Shown here piece after piece: positions 52,982 to 62,586 of a stretch of 64,000 nucleotides of DNA (position 1 is the first letter of the stretch; every line of letters starts with the position of its first letter). The position numbers and the translations under genes were made by a program. The DNA comes from Serratia grimesii NBRC 13537 (GTDB lineage Bacteria; Pseudomonadota; Gammaproteobacteria; Enterobacterales; Enterobacteriaceae): NCBI RefSeq assembly GCF_001590905.1, contig NZ_BCTT01000011.1, forward strand, positions 1-64,000. The letters are read 5' to 3'. The notes below the pieces were generated by a model. It was not told the origin of the DNA and made no database searches. It was given only the letters and a program-made list of their open reading frames with translations.

Positions 52982-53008
52982 AAAAAAGGCACCCGAGGGT
53001 GCCTTTTT
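52982..53008. terminator. Bidirectional terminator between ubiA and plsB
   Basis: AAAAAGGCACCC pairs with GGGTGCCTTTTT around a two-base loop. It serves the convergent ubiCA and plsB transcripts. Confidence 0.9.
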
Positions 53009-53026
53009 CGTTTCCGTAACAACGGA

Positions 53027-55495
53027 TTACTCGTCTTTTTCTTCAACTTCTTCGAGTGCAACCGACGGCGCGTTGGTTTCCGCTGGCATGCTGACACTCT
53101 CAATGGTCAATTTGATCTCTGGGGTGATCAAATCGCTCAGCATGCTGTACACCTCCATGGTGTGCTCACGGACCGCATCGCCGATGTCGTTGATGTAGCC
53201 TTCTTCACGCAGCGTTGCCACCAGGGTTGAGAACACTGCTTTGTCGAAGAACTCTGGCGCGTTGATGCCGTGCAATACCGACAGACGCTGGGCCATAATC
53301 CGACTCTCTTTCTCCAGTGCACCGCGATTAATGCTCGGATTCGCACTGAGGATCGACATGGTGATGGCGTAGCGTTGCAGCGTTTCGCGGATACCGGCGG
53401 CCAACAATTGCAATGGTCGGATGCGTGCTGGATTCAGAACCAGTTCGTCACCCTTATCGCAGATCAGTTGCTGACGGATCATTTCCTCGATCAGTGGTCG
53501 CAGCACTTCGGACAGTTGTTCCTTGTCGTTGTGCAAGAACAGCTCAGCCTTCAGCATTGGGTAAATCAACCCAATCTGACGCAGCAGTTCGGTGCGAGAA
53601 ACGCGGCGATGATGCATCACGATCGTGGCTATCAGTGAAGGTAGCACCAGCAGATGATGGATATTATTGCGGTAATAGGTCATCAGGACTGCCTGCTCGC
53701 GTGGCAGGATGATGATATCGCCGATATTATCCTTCTCGACCTCAAACTTATTCATGTTCAGCGCGTGATCCAGCAGCTCATCTGGCGTCTGGGTCGGTAC
53801 GGTGACATCGCTGGCATAAGGCACATTGCGCATCAGTTGCAGATAGCATTCAAGCTGCTCCAGCAACTGCTCACGGGTCAGCGAGCGTTGGCGTGAAGCC
53901 AGTAGCGCCGTGGAGCACAAGTTCATGGCGTTAGCCGCGGCGGCATTGTTGATGCGCACCATGATTTTGGCCGCCAGATCGTTAACCGTCGGCGTCAACC
54001 AGCTTGGGCGTTGGGATTCGATAGGATCAATCGATTCACGCCATTGAGGCACGTTCTGGTTCAGGTAAGTGGTCAACGGCAGTGGATCACCGAAATTGAC
54101 ATAACCCTGGCCGAGATTACGCAGCTTGCGCAGACCACGCAGCATCTGCAGCAGGCTCTCTTTTTCTTTGGTCGCGCCACGCAATTCTTTAGCGTAGGTG
54201 CCCACCTCCATCACGTGCTCGTAACCGATGTAGATCGGCACCAGTGTGATCGGGCGAGAACCGCCGCGCAGCATTGCCTGAATGGTCATCGACAGAGTGC
54301 CGGTCTTCGGTTCCAGCAGACGTCCGGTACGAGAACGACCACCTTCGACAAAGTACTCCACTGAGTAACCACGGCTAAAGAGTTCGCCGAGGTATTCGCG
54401 GAACACCGTCGAATACAGCTTGTTGCCTTTGAACGTCCGGCGGATAAAGAAGGCACCCAGGCGGCGGAAGATCGGGCCAGCCGGCCAGAAGTTGAGGTTA
54501 ATACCGGCGGCAATGTGTGGCGGCACCAGGCCCTGGTGATACAGGACGTAAGAAAGCAGCAGGTAGTCCATGTGGCTGCGGTGACAGGGCACATAAACGA
54601 TCTCATGGCCGTCTTGTGCCAACTGACGCACGCGTTCGGCGTTGGTGACGTTGATACCTTGATATAACCGGTTCCAGGTCCAGCTCAACACGCGGTCGGA
54701 AAGGCGCACCGTTTCATATGAGAAGTCAGCAGCGATTTCTTCCATCAGCGCAATGGCGTTCTGCTGGGCTTTCTCATGGGAAATTTTCTTGCTGCGCGCT
54801 TCGTCTTCGACTGCTTTCTCGATCGCTTTGGACGCCAACAGTTTGTTGAACAGGTCCTGACGGGCCGGCAGGCTTGGGCCAACGGCTGCCAGGCGCTGAC
54901 GCGAGAAGTGCATTCGTGCTACGCGCGCCAGTTTTTGTGCGATGGTTTTGTCCGTGCCGTGTTCCGTCGCCATGCGACGCAGCGAAACGGTGTTGGAGAA
55001 ACGCACAAAGCTGTCGCGACCGAGCCACAACACGGCAAAGAACTTCTGTACACCGTTAAGCAGGCGCAGATGCGGCGTGCCATGGCCTTCGCGGCCTGGA
55101 GAACGACCAAACATCACTGAAACAGGCAGCATCTGAATATCGAGATCCGGATTACTGCGGTGCAGATCCAGATAGTCGTGAAACAGTTTCACTGACTCTT
55201 CTTTCGGTGTGTAGTAGCGGAATACGCGCGGGCCGTCGTGAATAAACACGTGGCTAGGCAGCACGGTACCGTCTATCTCCAGCGGATTGAGGGGATCGGG
55301 CAGATCCTGCGCCAGGCACTGGGTGCGAAGCGTCAGTAAATCCGCCTTGGAATTATAAGGTAAAACATACAAAATCGGCCGTGAGGGATCCAACCCTAAC
55401 TCCGTGACCGGATCTGAAGGGATAACCTTACTTCTTACCAACAATTTGAGTGGTAAATTCAATAGTTTATAATAAATTTTACGCCAACCTGACAT
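53027..55495 (-). CDS. plsB: Glycerol-3-phosphate acyltransferase
   Basis: It acylates glycerol-3-phosphate at position 1, the first step of phospholipid synthesis, at the inner membrane. The start [15 protein letters not shown] gives 822 residues, slightly longer than E. coli; the extra length is an acidic C-terminal tail (LEEVEEKDE). The catalytic HX4D box is in [13 protein letters not shown], and the substrate-binding motifs [15 protein letters not shown] and [12 protein letters not shown] follow. An in-frame ATG 12 codons earlier is rejected on conservation. It diverges from dgkA. Confidence 0.97.
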   Translation of the reverse strand: MSGWRKIYYKLLNLPLKLLVRSKVIPSDPVTELGLDPSRPILYVLPYNSKADLLTLRTQCLAQDLPDPLNPLEIDGTVLPSHVFIHDGPRVFRYYTPKEESVKLFHDYLDLHRSNPDLDIQMLPVSVMFGRSPGREGHGTPHLRLLNGVQKFFAVLWLGRDSFVRFSNTVSLRRMATEHGTDKTIAQKLARVARMHFSRQRLAAVGPSLPARQDLFNKLLASKAIEKAVEDEARSKKISHEKAQQNAIALMEEIAADFSYETVRLSDRVLSWTWNRLYQGINVTNAERVRQLAQDGHEIVYVPCHRSHMDYLLLSYVLYHQGLVPPHIAAGINLNFWPAGPIFRRLGAFFIRRTFKGNKLYSTVFREYLGELFSRGYSVEYFVEGGRSRTGRLLEPKTGTLSMTIQAMLRGGSRPITLVPIYIGYEHVMEVGTYAKELRGATKEKESLLQMLRGLRKLRNLGQGYVNFGDPLPLTTYLNQNVPQWRESIDPIESQRPSWLTPTVNDLAAKIMVRINNAAAANAMNLCSTALLASRQRSLTREQLLEQLECYLQLMRNVPYASDVTVPTQTPDELLDHALNMNKFEVEKDNIGDIIILPREQAVLMTYYRNNIHHLLVLPSLIATIVMHHRRVSRTELLRQIGLIYPMLKAELFLHNDKEQLSEVLRPLIEEMIRQQLICDKGDELVLNPARIRPLQLLAAGIRETLQRYAITMSILSANPSINRGALEKESRIMAQRLSVLHGINAPEFFDKAVFSTLVATLREEGYINDIGDAVREHTMEVYSMLSDLITPEIKLTIESVSMPAETNAPSVALEEVEEKDE

Positions 55496-55644
55496 AACAA
55501 CGTGAAGCCTCTTGTTAGCAATGCGCCGCAAGCATACCAGAAACCGGGTAGCAGATCTGTGGTGTTGGAAAACCGAGAGCCGGAAGCATTTCCTGGCCTA
55601 GACTCTTTAATTATGACTTACCTCTGTGAAAGGCACTAAAAAAC

Positions 55645-56013
55645 ATGGCAAACCAAGCAACCGGCCTGACCCGTATTATTAAAGCCGCCGGCTACTCTTA
55701 TAAAGGCTTTTCCGCTGCCTGGCAGCATGAAGCTGCATTCCGCCAAGAACTGGTGGCGACCGTGCTGGCTATCATACTGGCGATTTGGCTGGACGTGGGT
55801 GCGATAGCACGCATTTTACTGATCGGATCGGTGCTGCTGGTGATGATCGTCGAGATGCTCAACAGCGCGATTGAGGCGATTGTCGATCGGGTGGGTACTG
55901 AGCATCATGAGCTTTCGGGCCGGTCGAAAGATATGGGATCGGCGGCAGTTTCACTGGCAATTATTTTGGCACTGTTTGTCTGGGGCTCGGTACTCTGGCA
56001 GCACTTTGCCTGA
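55645..56013 (+). CDS. dgkA: Diacylglycerol kinase
   Basis: This small inner-membrane kinase recycles diacylglycerol to phosphatidate. The 122 residues have three membrane helices after an amphipathic N-terminus. The conserved catalytic segment EMLNSAIEAIVDRVG lies near residues 70-84, and RQELVATVL near 34. It lies divergent from plsB, as in E. coli. AAAGGCAC upstream is a weak ribosome-binding site. Confidence 0.97.
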   Translation: MANQATGLTRIIKAAGYSYKGFSAAWQHEAAFRQELVATVLAIILAIWLDVGAIARILLIGSVLLVMIVEMLNSAIEAIVDRVGTEHHELSGRSKDMGSAAVSLAIILALFVWGSVLWQHFA

Positions 56014-56089
56014 GTGGGGTGGCCCTGTTGCGACATGGGTCGCTAATCCCTGATTTTTATTCATTCTTCGGTTCCCAAGCCGCACTTAC

Positions 56090-56126
56090 CTGTATATACT
56101 CACAGCAAGACTGTATAAACAAACAG
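56090..56126 (+). promoter_or_regulatory. Two SOS (LexA) boxes at the lexA promoter
   Basis: CTGTATATACTCACAG (56090-56105) and CTGTATAAACAAACAG (56111-56126) both match the LexA consensus CTGT-N8-ACAG. They are 21 bases apart, as at E. coli lexA, and end nine bases before the start codon. Confidence 0.95.
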
Positions 56127-56134
56127 GGGGCGGA

Positions 56135-56743
56135 ATGAAAGCACTAACTACCAGACAGCAAGAGGTCTATGATCTGATTCGCGATCATATTTCGTCCACT
56201 GGCATGCCGCCAACGCGCGCCGAAATCGCCATGCGTCTGGGGTTCCGCTCGCCAAATGCTGCAGAAGAACACCTGAAAGCATTGGCGCGTAAAGGCGTCA
56301 TCGAGATCGTCTCTGGTGCGTCGCGCGGCATTCGTTTGCTGATGGAAGATGAAGAAGGTTTACCGCTGATTGGCCGCGTGGCCGCTGGTGAGCCGCTGTT
56401 GGCGCAACAGCATATCGAAGGGCACTACAAAGTGGATCCTTCCTTATTTAAACCGAGTGCAGATTTCTTGCTGCGGGTTAACGGTATGTCGATGCGTGAT
56501 ATCGGTATTCTCGACGGCGACCTGCTGGCGGTACATAAAACTCAGGACGTACGTAACGGCCAGGTCGTTGTGGCGCGTATTGAAGACGAAGTCACAGTTA
56601 AGCGTCTGAAAAAACACGGCAATGTCGTTGAACTGCTGCCAGAAAACAGTGAGTTCCAACCGATTGTGGTTGATCTGCGCCAGCAGAATTTCACCATTGA
56701 AGGTCTGGCGGTCGGTGTGATCCGCAATGGCGACTGGGTTTAA
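56135..56743 (+). CDS. lexA: SOS repressor LexA
   Basis: It represses SOS genes and self-cleaves when RecA filaments form. The 202 residues equal E. coli LexA. The helix-turn-helix domain covers residues 1-70. The cleavage bond Ala84-Gly85 (RVAAGEP), Ser119 (GMSMRD) and Lys156 (TVKRLKK) are at their canonical positions. GGGGGCGG precedes the start. Two LexA boxes show autoregulation, and dinF follows after 101 bases. Confidence 0.98.
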   Translation: MKALTTRQQEVYDLIRDHISSTGMPPTRAEIAMRLGFRSPNAAEEHLKALARKGVIEIVSGASRGIRLLMEDEEGLPLIGRVAAGEPLLAQQHIEGHYKVDPSLFKPSADFLLRVNGMSMRDIGILDGDLLAVHKTQDVRNGQVVVARIEDEVTVKRLKKHGNVVELLPENSEFQPIVVDLRQQNFTIEGLAVGVIRNGDWV

Positions 56744-56775
56744 TCTCCACGCCCGAACATCGTTCTCTGATTTAA

Positions 56776-56797
56776 ATCGCCCCAGTTCTGGGGCGAT
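56776..56797 (+). other. Hairpin between lexA and dinF
   Basis: A perfect 10-bp stem (ATCGCCCCAG/CTGGGGCGAT) with a TT loop lies in the lexA-dinF gap. No T-tract follows, so it may attenuate dinF or mark an mRNA processing end. Confidence 0.5.
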
Positions 56798-56844
56798 GTC
56801 ATTTCTGACTGATTAAAACCGCACTGCCACGGGAACATTTCACT

Positions 56845-58185
56845 ATGCGCCTGATTTCTGCTTTTACCAGCGATACCGATAAAGCCTTGTGGCGTCTTGC
56901 GCTACCGATGATCTTTTCCAATATCACGGTGCCACTGCTTGGGTTGGTCGACACAGCGGTCATTGGCCACCTGGATAGTCCGATTTACTTGGGGGGCGTG
57001 GCGGTTGGCGCGATGGCCACCAGCTTCCTGTTTATGCTGCTGCTGTTCTTGCGCATGAGTACCACCGGGTTGACGGCACAGGCGTTGGGCGCACAAAACC
57101 CGCAGGGATTGGCACGCGCCTTTATGCAACCGCTGTTGCTGGCGGTATTGGCCGGCGTCGCTATCGTGTTGCTACGCCATCCGTTGATCAATACGGCACT
57201 GCATATCGTCGGCGGCGATAGCGCGGTGCTTGAGCAGGCACGGTTGTTTCTTGAAATCCGTTGGCTGAGTGCGCCAGCGGCACTGGCAAATATGGTGATC
57301 TTGGGCTGGTTGCTTGGCGTGCAATACGTGCGAGCGCCGGTCGTCCTGCTTATTGTCGGTAACCTATTAAATATCGTACTGGATATCTGGCTGGTGATGG
57401 GGCTGGGGTGGAATGTTCAGGGGGCGGCGACAGCGACAGCTTTGTCTGAATATGCCACGCTGCTGCTGGGGCTATGGCTGTCCTGGCGTGTAATGCGCAT
57501 ACGCGGTATTTCGGTGCCCATGTTGCGCCATGCCTGGCGCGGAAACCTCCGGCGTCTGCTCGCGCTGAACCGCGATATTATGTTGCGCTCACTGTTGCTG
57601 CAGCTGTGCTTTGCATCGTTGACTATCTTCGGTGCCAGACTTGGCGGTGACGTAGTGGCAGTCAATGCGGTACTGATGAATTTACTGACCTTTACCGCTT
57701 ATGCGCTTGATGGTTTTGCCTACGCGGTAGAAGCGCACTCTGGTCATGCTTATGGCGCACGCGATGATAGCCAATTGCGCAAGGTGTGGCGGGCTGCTTG
57801 CCGACAGGCCTGTTTGGTGGCGCTGGCCTTTGGTGTGGTTTATGCGTTTGCCGGGCAGCAAATCATTGCGGCATTGACCTCGCTGCCAGAACTGCGCGCG
57901 ATGGCGAGAGACTATCTGCCTTGGCAGGTGGTGCTCCCGCTGGTAGGGGTGTGGTGCTATTTACTGGATGGCATGTTCATTGGTGCGACTCGCGGCGCAG
58001 AAATGCGTAACAGCATGGCCGTAGCGGCTGCGGGCTACGGCTTGACGCTGTTAAGCGTACCTGTCTTGGGCAACCATGGATTATGGTTGGCGCTGGCGGT
58101 CTTTCTTGCGCTGCGTGGCATCGCGCTTGGATGGATTTGGCACCGTCACAGGCTGCGCGGCAGCTGGTTTTCAACCGCGCAATGA
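56845..58185 (+). CDS. dinF: MATE-family efflux protein DinF
   Basis: It is an inner-membrane MATE exporter induced in the SOS response; roles in oxidative-stress and bile-salt resistance are reported in E. coli. The 446 residues have 12 membrane segments, with LPMIFSNITVPLLGLVDTAV and GLGWNVQGAATATALSEY as family repeats. It has no LexA box of its own and depends on readthrough from lexA past an intervening hairpin. Confidence 0.95.
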   Translation: MRLISAFTSDTDKALWRLALPMIFSNITVPLLGLVDTAVIGHLDSPIYLGGVAVGAMATSFLFMLLLFLRMSTTGLTAQALGAQNPQGLARAFMQPLLLAVLAGVAIVLLRHPLINTALHIVGGDSAVLEQARLFLEIRWLSAPAALANMVILGWLLGVQYVRAPVVLLIVGNLLNIVLDIWLVMGLGWNVQGAATATALSEYATLLLGLWLSWRVMRIRGISVPMLRHAWRGNLRRLLALNRDIMLRSLLLQLCFASLTIFGARLGGDVVAVNAVLMNLLTFTAYALDGFAYAVEAHSGHAYGARDDSQLRKVWRAACRQACLVALAFGVVYAFAGQQIIAALTSLPELRAMARDYLPWQVVLPLVGVWCYLLDGMFIGATRGAEMRNSMAVAAAGYGLTLLSVPVLGNHGLWLALAVFLALRGIALGWIWHRHRLRGSWFSTAQ

Positions 58186-58450
58186 TGTGGTTTTCTCACT
58201 AAAACATAAAATTCATTTATGTTTTTATTTGTATTTTGTTACATATTATCGCCTGCGAATAATGTCGCATAGGAAGTTGTTTGTTGGCGTTTTTTTCTTA
58301 TTTTTGATTTAAAAATGGATTTTAATTCTGGTTTTTATTTGTTTATCGCTATCTGCTTCTATAATTAATCATGTGGCTGGCGAAGTGAACGGGGATTCTC
58401 CTCGGCCAGCAGGATCTGAAACTGATTCACAACAGGTTAACGGAGATACT

Positions 58451-58660
58451 ATGAACAAAGATCAAGCCGACGGTAACTGGAAGCAGTTTAAAGGGAAAGT
58501 GAAGGAAAAATGGGGCAAGCTGACCGATGACGATCTGACGGTCATCGAAGGGAAACGCGAACAGCTTGTCGGTAAAATCCAAGAGCGTTATGGCTACCAG
58601 AAAGAGGCGGCCGAAAAAGAAGTGAAGTCTTGGGAAGATCACAACAAATATCGCTGGTAG
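58451..58660 (+). CDS. yjbJ: CsbD-family stress protein
   Basis: This 69-residue hydrophilic protein (MNKDQADGNWKQFKGKVKEK) belongs to the CsbD family, general-stress proteins of unknown function that are RpoS-dependent in E. coli. The start has GGAG upstream (ACGGAGATACT); a longer frame from 58373 is not conserved. It stands in the E. coli order between dinF and zur. The 265 bases before it are AT-rich and would hold its promoter. A 7-bp hairpin (58668-58687) follows the stop. Confidence 0.92.
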   Translation: MNKDQADGNWKQFKGKVKEKWGKLTDDDLTVIEGKREQLVGKIQERYGYQKEAAEKEVKSWEDHNKYRW

Positions 58661-58753
58661 CGCGATAGGCCGCAGCAGATTGCGGCCAGAAGCTTGGTGT
58701 CTCCCCCCTTGACGCCAAGTCTGCAGACACAGGGAGGTGCCTGCTAACCCCGC

Positions 58754-59266
58754 TTATTTCTTCTTGATAGCAATGCTATGGTCATGTTCGCCGCAATCAT
58801 GCTTGCTGTCGCAAGCTTCTACTTCAACGCAGGCGACGCACAGACCGTGTGCTTCCACTACGCTATGACGCAGGATAAAACCCGACTCTTTAGCCAGTTT
58901 TTGCAGCGTATTTTCGATCCCTTCAGTCGTGCGTTCTGTCACCTGACCGCAGCGATCACAAATAAACAGCGCGGAAGTATGCATCGGTTGTTCAAAGTGA
59001 TGACACAGCACGTAGCTGTTGGCTGACTCGACCCGGTGAATGAAGCCTTGTTCCAACAGGAAGTCCAGAGCACGGTAAACCGTTGGCGGTTTGGCTTGGG
59101 GTTCAGCGACGCGCAGCAGATCGAGCAGGTCATAAGCGCTGATGGCACCGGGCTGTTGTGCCATCAGGCGTAACACTTCCAGCCGCTGCGGTGTCAGTCG
59201 CACATTGCGTTGCTGACAGAGTTGTTCAGCCTGCGCCAGCAGCTTTTCCTGGGTGCTTGAGTTCAT
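58754..59266 (-). CDS. zur: Zinc uptake regulator Zur
   Basis: This Fur-family repressor shuts off zinc-uptake genes when zinc is ample. The start MNSSTQEKLLAQAEQ gives 170 residues; an in-frame ATG 13 codons upstream is less likely. The winged helix (LTPQRLEVLRLMAQQPGAIS, PPTVYRALDFLLEQGFIHRV) is followed by the zinc-binding parts CHHFEQP, CDRCGQ and CVACVEVEAC, and a His/Cys-rich tail (KHDCGEHDH). Confidence 0.96.
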   Translation of the reverse strand: MNSSTQEKLLAQAEQLCQQRNVRLTPQRLEVLRLMAQQPGAISAYDLLDLLRVAEPQAKPPTVYRALDFLLEQGFIHRVESANSYVLCHHFEQPMHTSALFICDRCGQVTERTTEGIENTLQKLAKESGFILRHSVVEAHGLCVACVEVEACDSKHDCGEHDHSIAIKKK

Positions 59267-59443
59267 GGCAAATTTCCCGGTACGTAAAAAAGCCGATTTT
59301 ACCATGATTCAGCCGAATCGCCGAGAGTCGGCCCCTTTTCCTCTGAGATGGCGCATTAATCGTTCGGTTGGCCACTGGCACTTAACCCGAAATGTGATGC
59401 TATTCACAACTTGTCTCAGCGGTTGGCGGGAAGAACACCGGTG

Positions 59444-60202
59444 TCAGGGAGATAAGGCACGTTGTAAGCGGGCTGCCAATGCGGTCATTTCACCCGTTGG
59501 GTTATGGCCAATCAGCATAAAAGCGTGGCTGCTATCAGACCAATAGACTACGTTCATCCCTTGGCGGCGTTCGTTTTCGGCGGGTTGTCGTTTGCCCGTT
59601 TGCTGGATAATGCATAGCGCCAGTGCACCATACTGCGCATCTAGCCAGGTCAATTGAGCTATTCGTCGATCGTCGTAAGCCAGTACGCGGGCGTTTTTCA
59701 GTTCAGCACCGTTTAACACCAACTGTTTTGCCGGGAGGGTCATGCCCAGTCGATCGCCGGTTTGCTGTAATTGAACGTCAATTTGCGTTGCTGATTCATT
59801 AACATCGGCCAGCGTTTCCGGCGTATACAGCGCCATATATTGGGCGACTAAGCTGCGCCAATTGTCCTCCGGCTGGCTTAACTGTATATAGACGCGATCG
59901 CCTGCAATCCCGAGAGCCAAGAAACTAACGGCGGCGGCAATGAGTCCACGACGACTGACGCCCGGCTGTGGCGTCATTGCGGTGAGTGGCCATGCACCCC
60001 TTAATCGTTGTACTGGTGCTTCATCAAGTAAAGGGGCGAATGCTTGTTTAAAAGGCAGACTGCTGCGTTCCAGCAATGACAAACGCTCGGCTAATGCCGG
60101 TTCGCCAGCCAGGCGTTGCTCCAGCTGTTGGCGTTGTTGTGGGTCTAACTGATTGTCCAAATAGGCGACCAGCAGTTCATCCGCAGCATAGGTTGAGCTC
60201 AT
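59444..60202 (-). CDS. Membrane-anchored anti-sigma factor
   Basis: The 252-residue protein has an N-terminal cytoplasmic domain (ADELLVAYLDNQLDPQQRQQ) of the anti-sigma type, one membrane helix near residues 84-104 (RRGLIAAAVSFLALGIAGD) and a periplasmic C-terminal domain. The N-domain has no Cys, so it is not a zinc-binding HxxxCxxC anti-sigma factor. Its start overlaps the stop of the sigma gene by four bases (ATGA), indicating coupled translation and a stoichiometric partner. It should hold the sigma factor inactive until an envelope signal arrives. Confidence 0.82.
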   Translation of the reverse strand: MSSTYAADELLVAYLDNQLDPQQRQQLEQRLAGEPALAERLSLLERSSLPFKQAFAPLLDEAPVQRLRGAWPLTAMTPQPGVSRRGLIAAAVSFLALGIAGDRVYIQLSQPEDNWRSLVAQYMALYTPETLADVNESATQIDVQLQQTGDRLGMTLPAKQLVLNGAELKNARVLAYDDRRIAQLTWLDAQYGALALCIIQQTGKRQPAENERRQGMNVVYWSDSSHAFMLIGHNPTGEMTALAARLQRALSP

Positions 60203-60648
60203 GATTGTTCTCCTTTTGCCTGCGGCGAGCGGGTTTGCAGCACGCTATCGTTCGCCAACCTCAGTCGCGCAGCGGCCAAACGGCTCATTATGGTGCCAAC
60301 AGGTACACCTAACACCTCGGCTGCTTCACGGTAGGAAAGCTCCTCCACGTATACCAGGAAAAGTGTATTACGCTGTGCTTCGGGCAGTTGATTAACGCGC
60401 TGCATCACCTCGTTGGCCCATATGGGCTCCTCTCCATTTTCTGCACTGGCCAGTTCGTCGACATCGACAAAACCCTGTCCCTGGCGGATATGTTGAGCGC
60501 GGATCTCGTTAAGCCAGATGGAATGAAGGATTGCAAATAACCAGCGGTCCATACGCGTTCCCTCAGCAAACTGTGCGGCGCGCTCAAGGGCACGCACGCA
60601 AGTGGCTTGCACCAAGTCATCGGCAATATCCCGTCGGTGGGAAAGCAC
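60199..60648 (-). CDS. ECF-type sigma factor, 5' end apparently damaged
   Basis: The frame from GTG 60648 encodes 149 residues: part of sigma region 2 (DIADDLVQATCVRALERA, MDRWLFAILHSIWLNEIR) and all of region 4 (LPEAQRNTLFLVYVEELSYR, VPVGTIMSRLAAARLRL). Conserved region-2 sequence (IRNEIGQYLSRLWRYGLVLS) continues upstream in frame to 60732, where TAA (60733-60735) intervenes. Two ATGs precede it (60736-60741), overlapping the TPR gene stop. The natural start was thus probably ATG at 60741, with a nonsense codon as codon 3. Either the gene is inactivated or it uses a nonstandard start; the GTG at 60648 has no ribosome-binding site. Confidence 0.7.
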   Translation of the reverse strand: MLSHRRDIADDLVQATCVRALERAAQFAEGTRMDRWLFAILHSIWLNEIRAQHIRQGQGFVDVDELASAENGEEPIWANEVMQRVNQLPEAQRNTLFLVYVEELSYREAAEVLGVPVGTIMSRLAAARLRLANDSVLQTRSPQAKGEQS

Positions 60649-60737
60649 CAGGCCATAGCGCCACAGACGGGAAAGGTACTGGCCGATTTCGTTGCGAATC
60701 GCATCTCTGCTGATGTGCGCCTCCAGGCTCTGTTACA

Positions 60738-61271
60738 TCATGATTCTGGGTGATGATCGATGGCGGCTGCCAGATCTTTGTACTCTTCACAGCCGGTGCC
60801 GCACAGTGATTGAATCACCTTCAACTGCTCTTTTGCCAAGTCCTGGCGGCCCTTCACCATATAAGCTTCTCCCAAGTATTCGCGGACTTTTGGGTAGTTA
60901 GGATCGAGCGCCACTGATTTTAAATAGTAGCTGATCCCTTCATCAGTGCGGCCAAGCTTGCGGGTGGCATAGCCTCGGTAATTCAGCGCCACGGCGGTGT
61001 TGGGATCCTTCAGGGTGTTAAGTACATCGAGTGCTTCCTGATAGCGACCGCTTTTTGCCAGTGCATAAGCGTAGTTTGCTCGATCGTTGTCGTTGATCAT
61101 GCTGCTTTTATCCACCATGCACGTCTTGGTTTTTGTATCGTATATCTGACCTTTCGGGCAGGTTGGCGTGGTCTGGCCGCTGCCATCTCCCCCCATCGCT
61201 AATGCTGCACCGGAAATCAACAGAGAACTGGCAATGACGGGTAGCAACAGGCGTTTGACGAAATTGTTCAT
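60738..61271 (-). CDS. Secreted tetratricopeptide-repeat protein of the sigma/anti-sigma operon
   Basis: The 177-residue product has a signal peptide ending near residue 25 (ALA/MGGDGS), a Cys-bounded segment (CPKGQIYDTKTKTC) and about three TPR units (ANYAYALAKSGRYQEALDVL, ALNYRGYATRKLGRTDEGIS, VREYLGEAYMVKGRQDLAKE). A second Cys pair (SLCGTGCEEY) lies near the end. The start MNNFVKRLLLP follows GAGGAAAC. It is first in the operon, and its stop overlaps the sigma ATG (ATGATG). It may be the regulated envelope output or the sensor; no function is known. Confidence 0.8.
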   Translation of the reverse strand: MNNFVKRLLLPVIASSLLISGAALAMGGDGSGQTTPTCPKGQIYDTKTKTCMVDKSSMINDNDRANYAYALAKSGRYQEALDVLNTLKDPNTAVALNYRGYATRKLGRTDEGISYYLKSVALDPNYPKVREYLGEAYMVKGRQDLAKEQLKVIQSLCGTGCEEYKDLAAAIDHHPES

Positions 61272-61518
61272 GGTTGTTTCCTCATTGGGAGAGGGTGCTG
61301 AGCTGCACCCTTGCAGAGAGAACACCTAAAAGCGCCCGTTTATTCGTTTTAATCTATAGGTGCGGCAGTTTTCCCAATACCACCGGTTGTCGTTAGTAGT
61401 TAGCGCTGTTATTTGGGCTTAGCGCTGTGCTAGTTAGATTTGATCAACCTAGGGGCTGCGAAAAATTATGGGTTGAGTAAGCATTCGGTAAGTGGGGGGA
61501 TGCCCTCATAGATGTATG

Positions 61519-61558
61519 ATAAAGCTCCTAATTAATTATTTTATTATAGGAGCTTTAT
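61519..61558. terminator. Hairpin after the acyltransferase gene
   Basis: A perfect 12-bp stem (ATAAAGCTCCTA/TAGGAGCTTTAT) with a 16-base AT loop lies 18 bases past the acyltransferase stop. It is likely its terminator, despite a modest T-tract. Confidence 0.55.
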
Positions 61559-61575
61559 GTAGTATTAGATTGAGT

Positions 61576-62586
61576 TTAATGATGTATTTTTTTCTCAATA
61601 ATATTGTATAGAATGACACCCGCAATAATAGATGTAAATGCTGTTGCTATCCCCATTGTTATACCTAAAGTGATGTTTGTGATATTTTTTACTAACATAC
61701 CGTAAGTCATCACGAAAAATATATGACTTAAATATATCGTATAGGAGGCATCACCTATTTGTAAAAGATTTCTTCGGTTCTGATTAATTGGAAGTATTAA
61801 TGCAAGTATCATTAGACTAAGTAAATAGTCAACTATTATTGGCTTGCTGATATATGTGGCAACTAATATTAGAATAAATGTTAATGACCATAATATTGTG
61901 TTGTTAACACTACCAATAACCTGTGTGATAATTTCTTGGTTTCTTTCTATAATTATTCCAGCCACGAAAAGTAATAGTAACCATTTAGAAAAAAAGATGT
62001 TTATCTCATCTAATGGGAATAATCCGTTTCGGGATGCTAGCATTAATGAGAAGAAAATTAAAAATAATAGTAGTGGTATTGCTTTTTTGTTTAATTTCAT
62101 CATGATAAGGATGGAAAATGCTAGGTAAAAGAACATTTCATATATCAGAGTCCATCCTTGAGCTAGTATTGGTGGCGTGATTTTACCATTGGTTATGCCA
62201 TACGGAACTAAGAGATATGATGCGATGATTTGCCCTATGTCAAAATTATATGTACGCATGGCTAGGCCAACTGCCCATAATGATATAAATACTGTCAGGT
62301 ATATCCAATATAAAGGATAGATCCTTACTATCCTTTTCCTCAAGAAAATTAATCCATATTGCAAGTCAAATATTTTATTCTTGGTGGTGTAAGACATTAT
62401 ATAACCACTTATGGCAAAAAACACATATACCCCTATATTACCCATGTTAATCGTTTTTTTTAGGAGCGTATCAACGAAAGGCATTCCCGTCGAATGATAA
62501 AGTGAGAACTGAGTTACTGTATGATCTATGACAACCAGCATTGCGGCTATTGCCCTAGCATACTGTAATGATTCTAGTTTTTTCAT
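61576..62586 (-). CDS. Acyltransferase-3 family membrane protein
   Basis: The 336-residue integral membrane protein has about ten membrane segments and belongs to the acyltransferase-3 (OafA/Oac) family that O-acylates surface sugars. Seen are the conserved His in ARAIAAMLVVIDH (residue 22), the RKRIVRIYPLYW motif near 83-94 and the GWTLIYEMFFYLAF motif near 145-158. The gene is far more AT-rich than its neighbours, and no partner glycan genes lie nearby. It is probably acquired horizontally, and its acceptor (O antigen, capsule or other) is unknown. Confidence 0.82.
   Translation of the reverse strand: MKKLESLQYARAIAAMLVVIDHTVTQFSLYHSTGMPFVDTLLKKTINMGNIGVYVFFAISGYIMSYTTKNKIFDLQYGLIFLRKRIVRIYPLYWIYLTVFISLWAVGLAMRTYNFDIGQIIASYLLVPYGITNGKITPPILAQGWTLIYEMFFYLAFSILIMMKLNKKAIPLLLFLIFFSLMLASRNGLFPLDEINIFFSKWLLLLFVAGIIIERNQEIITQVIGSVNNTILWSLTFILILVATYISKPIIVDYLLSLMILALILPINQNRRNLLQIGDASYTIYLSHIFFVMTYGMLVKNITNITLGITMGIATAFTSIIAGVILYNIIEKKIHH

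Noticed and set aside
60405-60704. A 99-codon ATG-started frame overlapping the sigma gene on the same strand
   Set aside because: It has an ATG after a GGAGG, but the product shares nothing with sigma factors and the real sigma frame runs one base out of register over the same bases.
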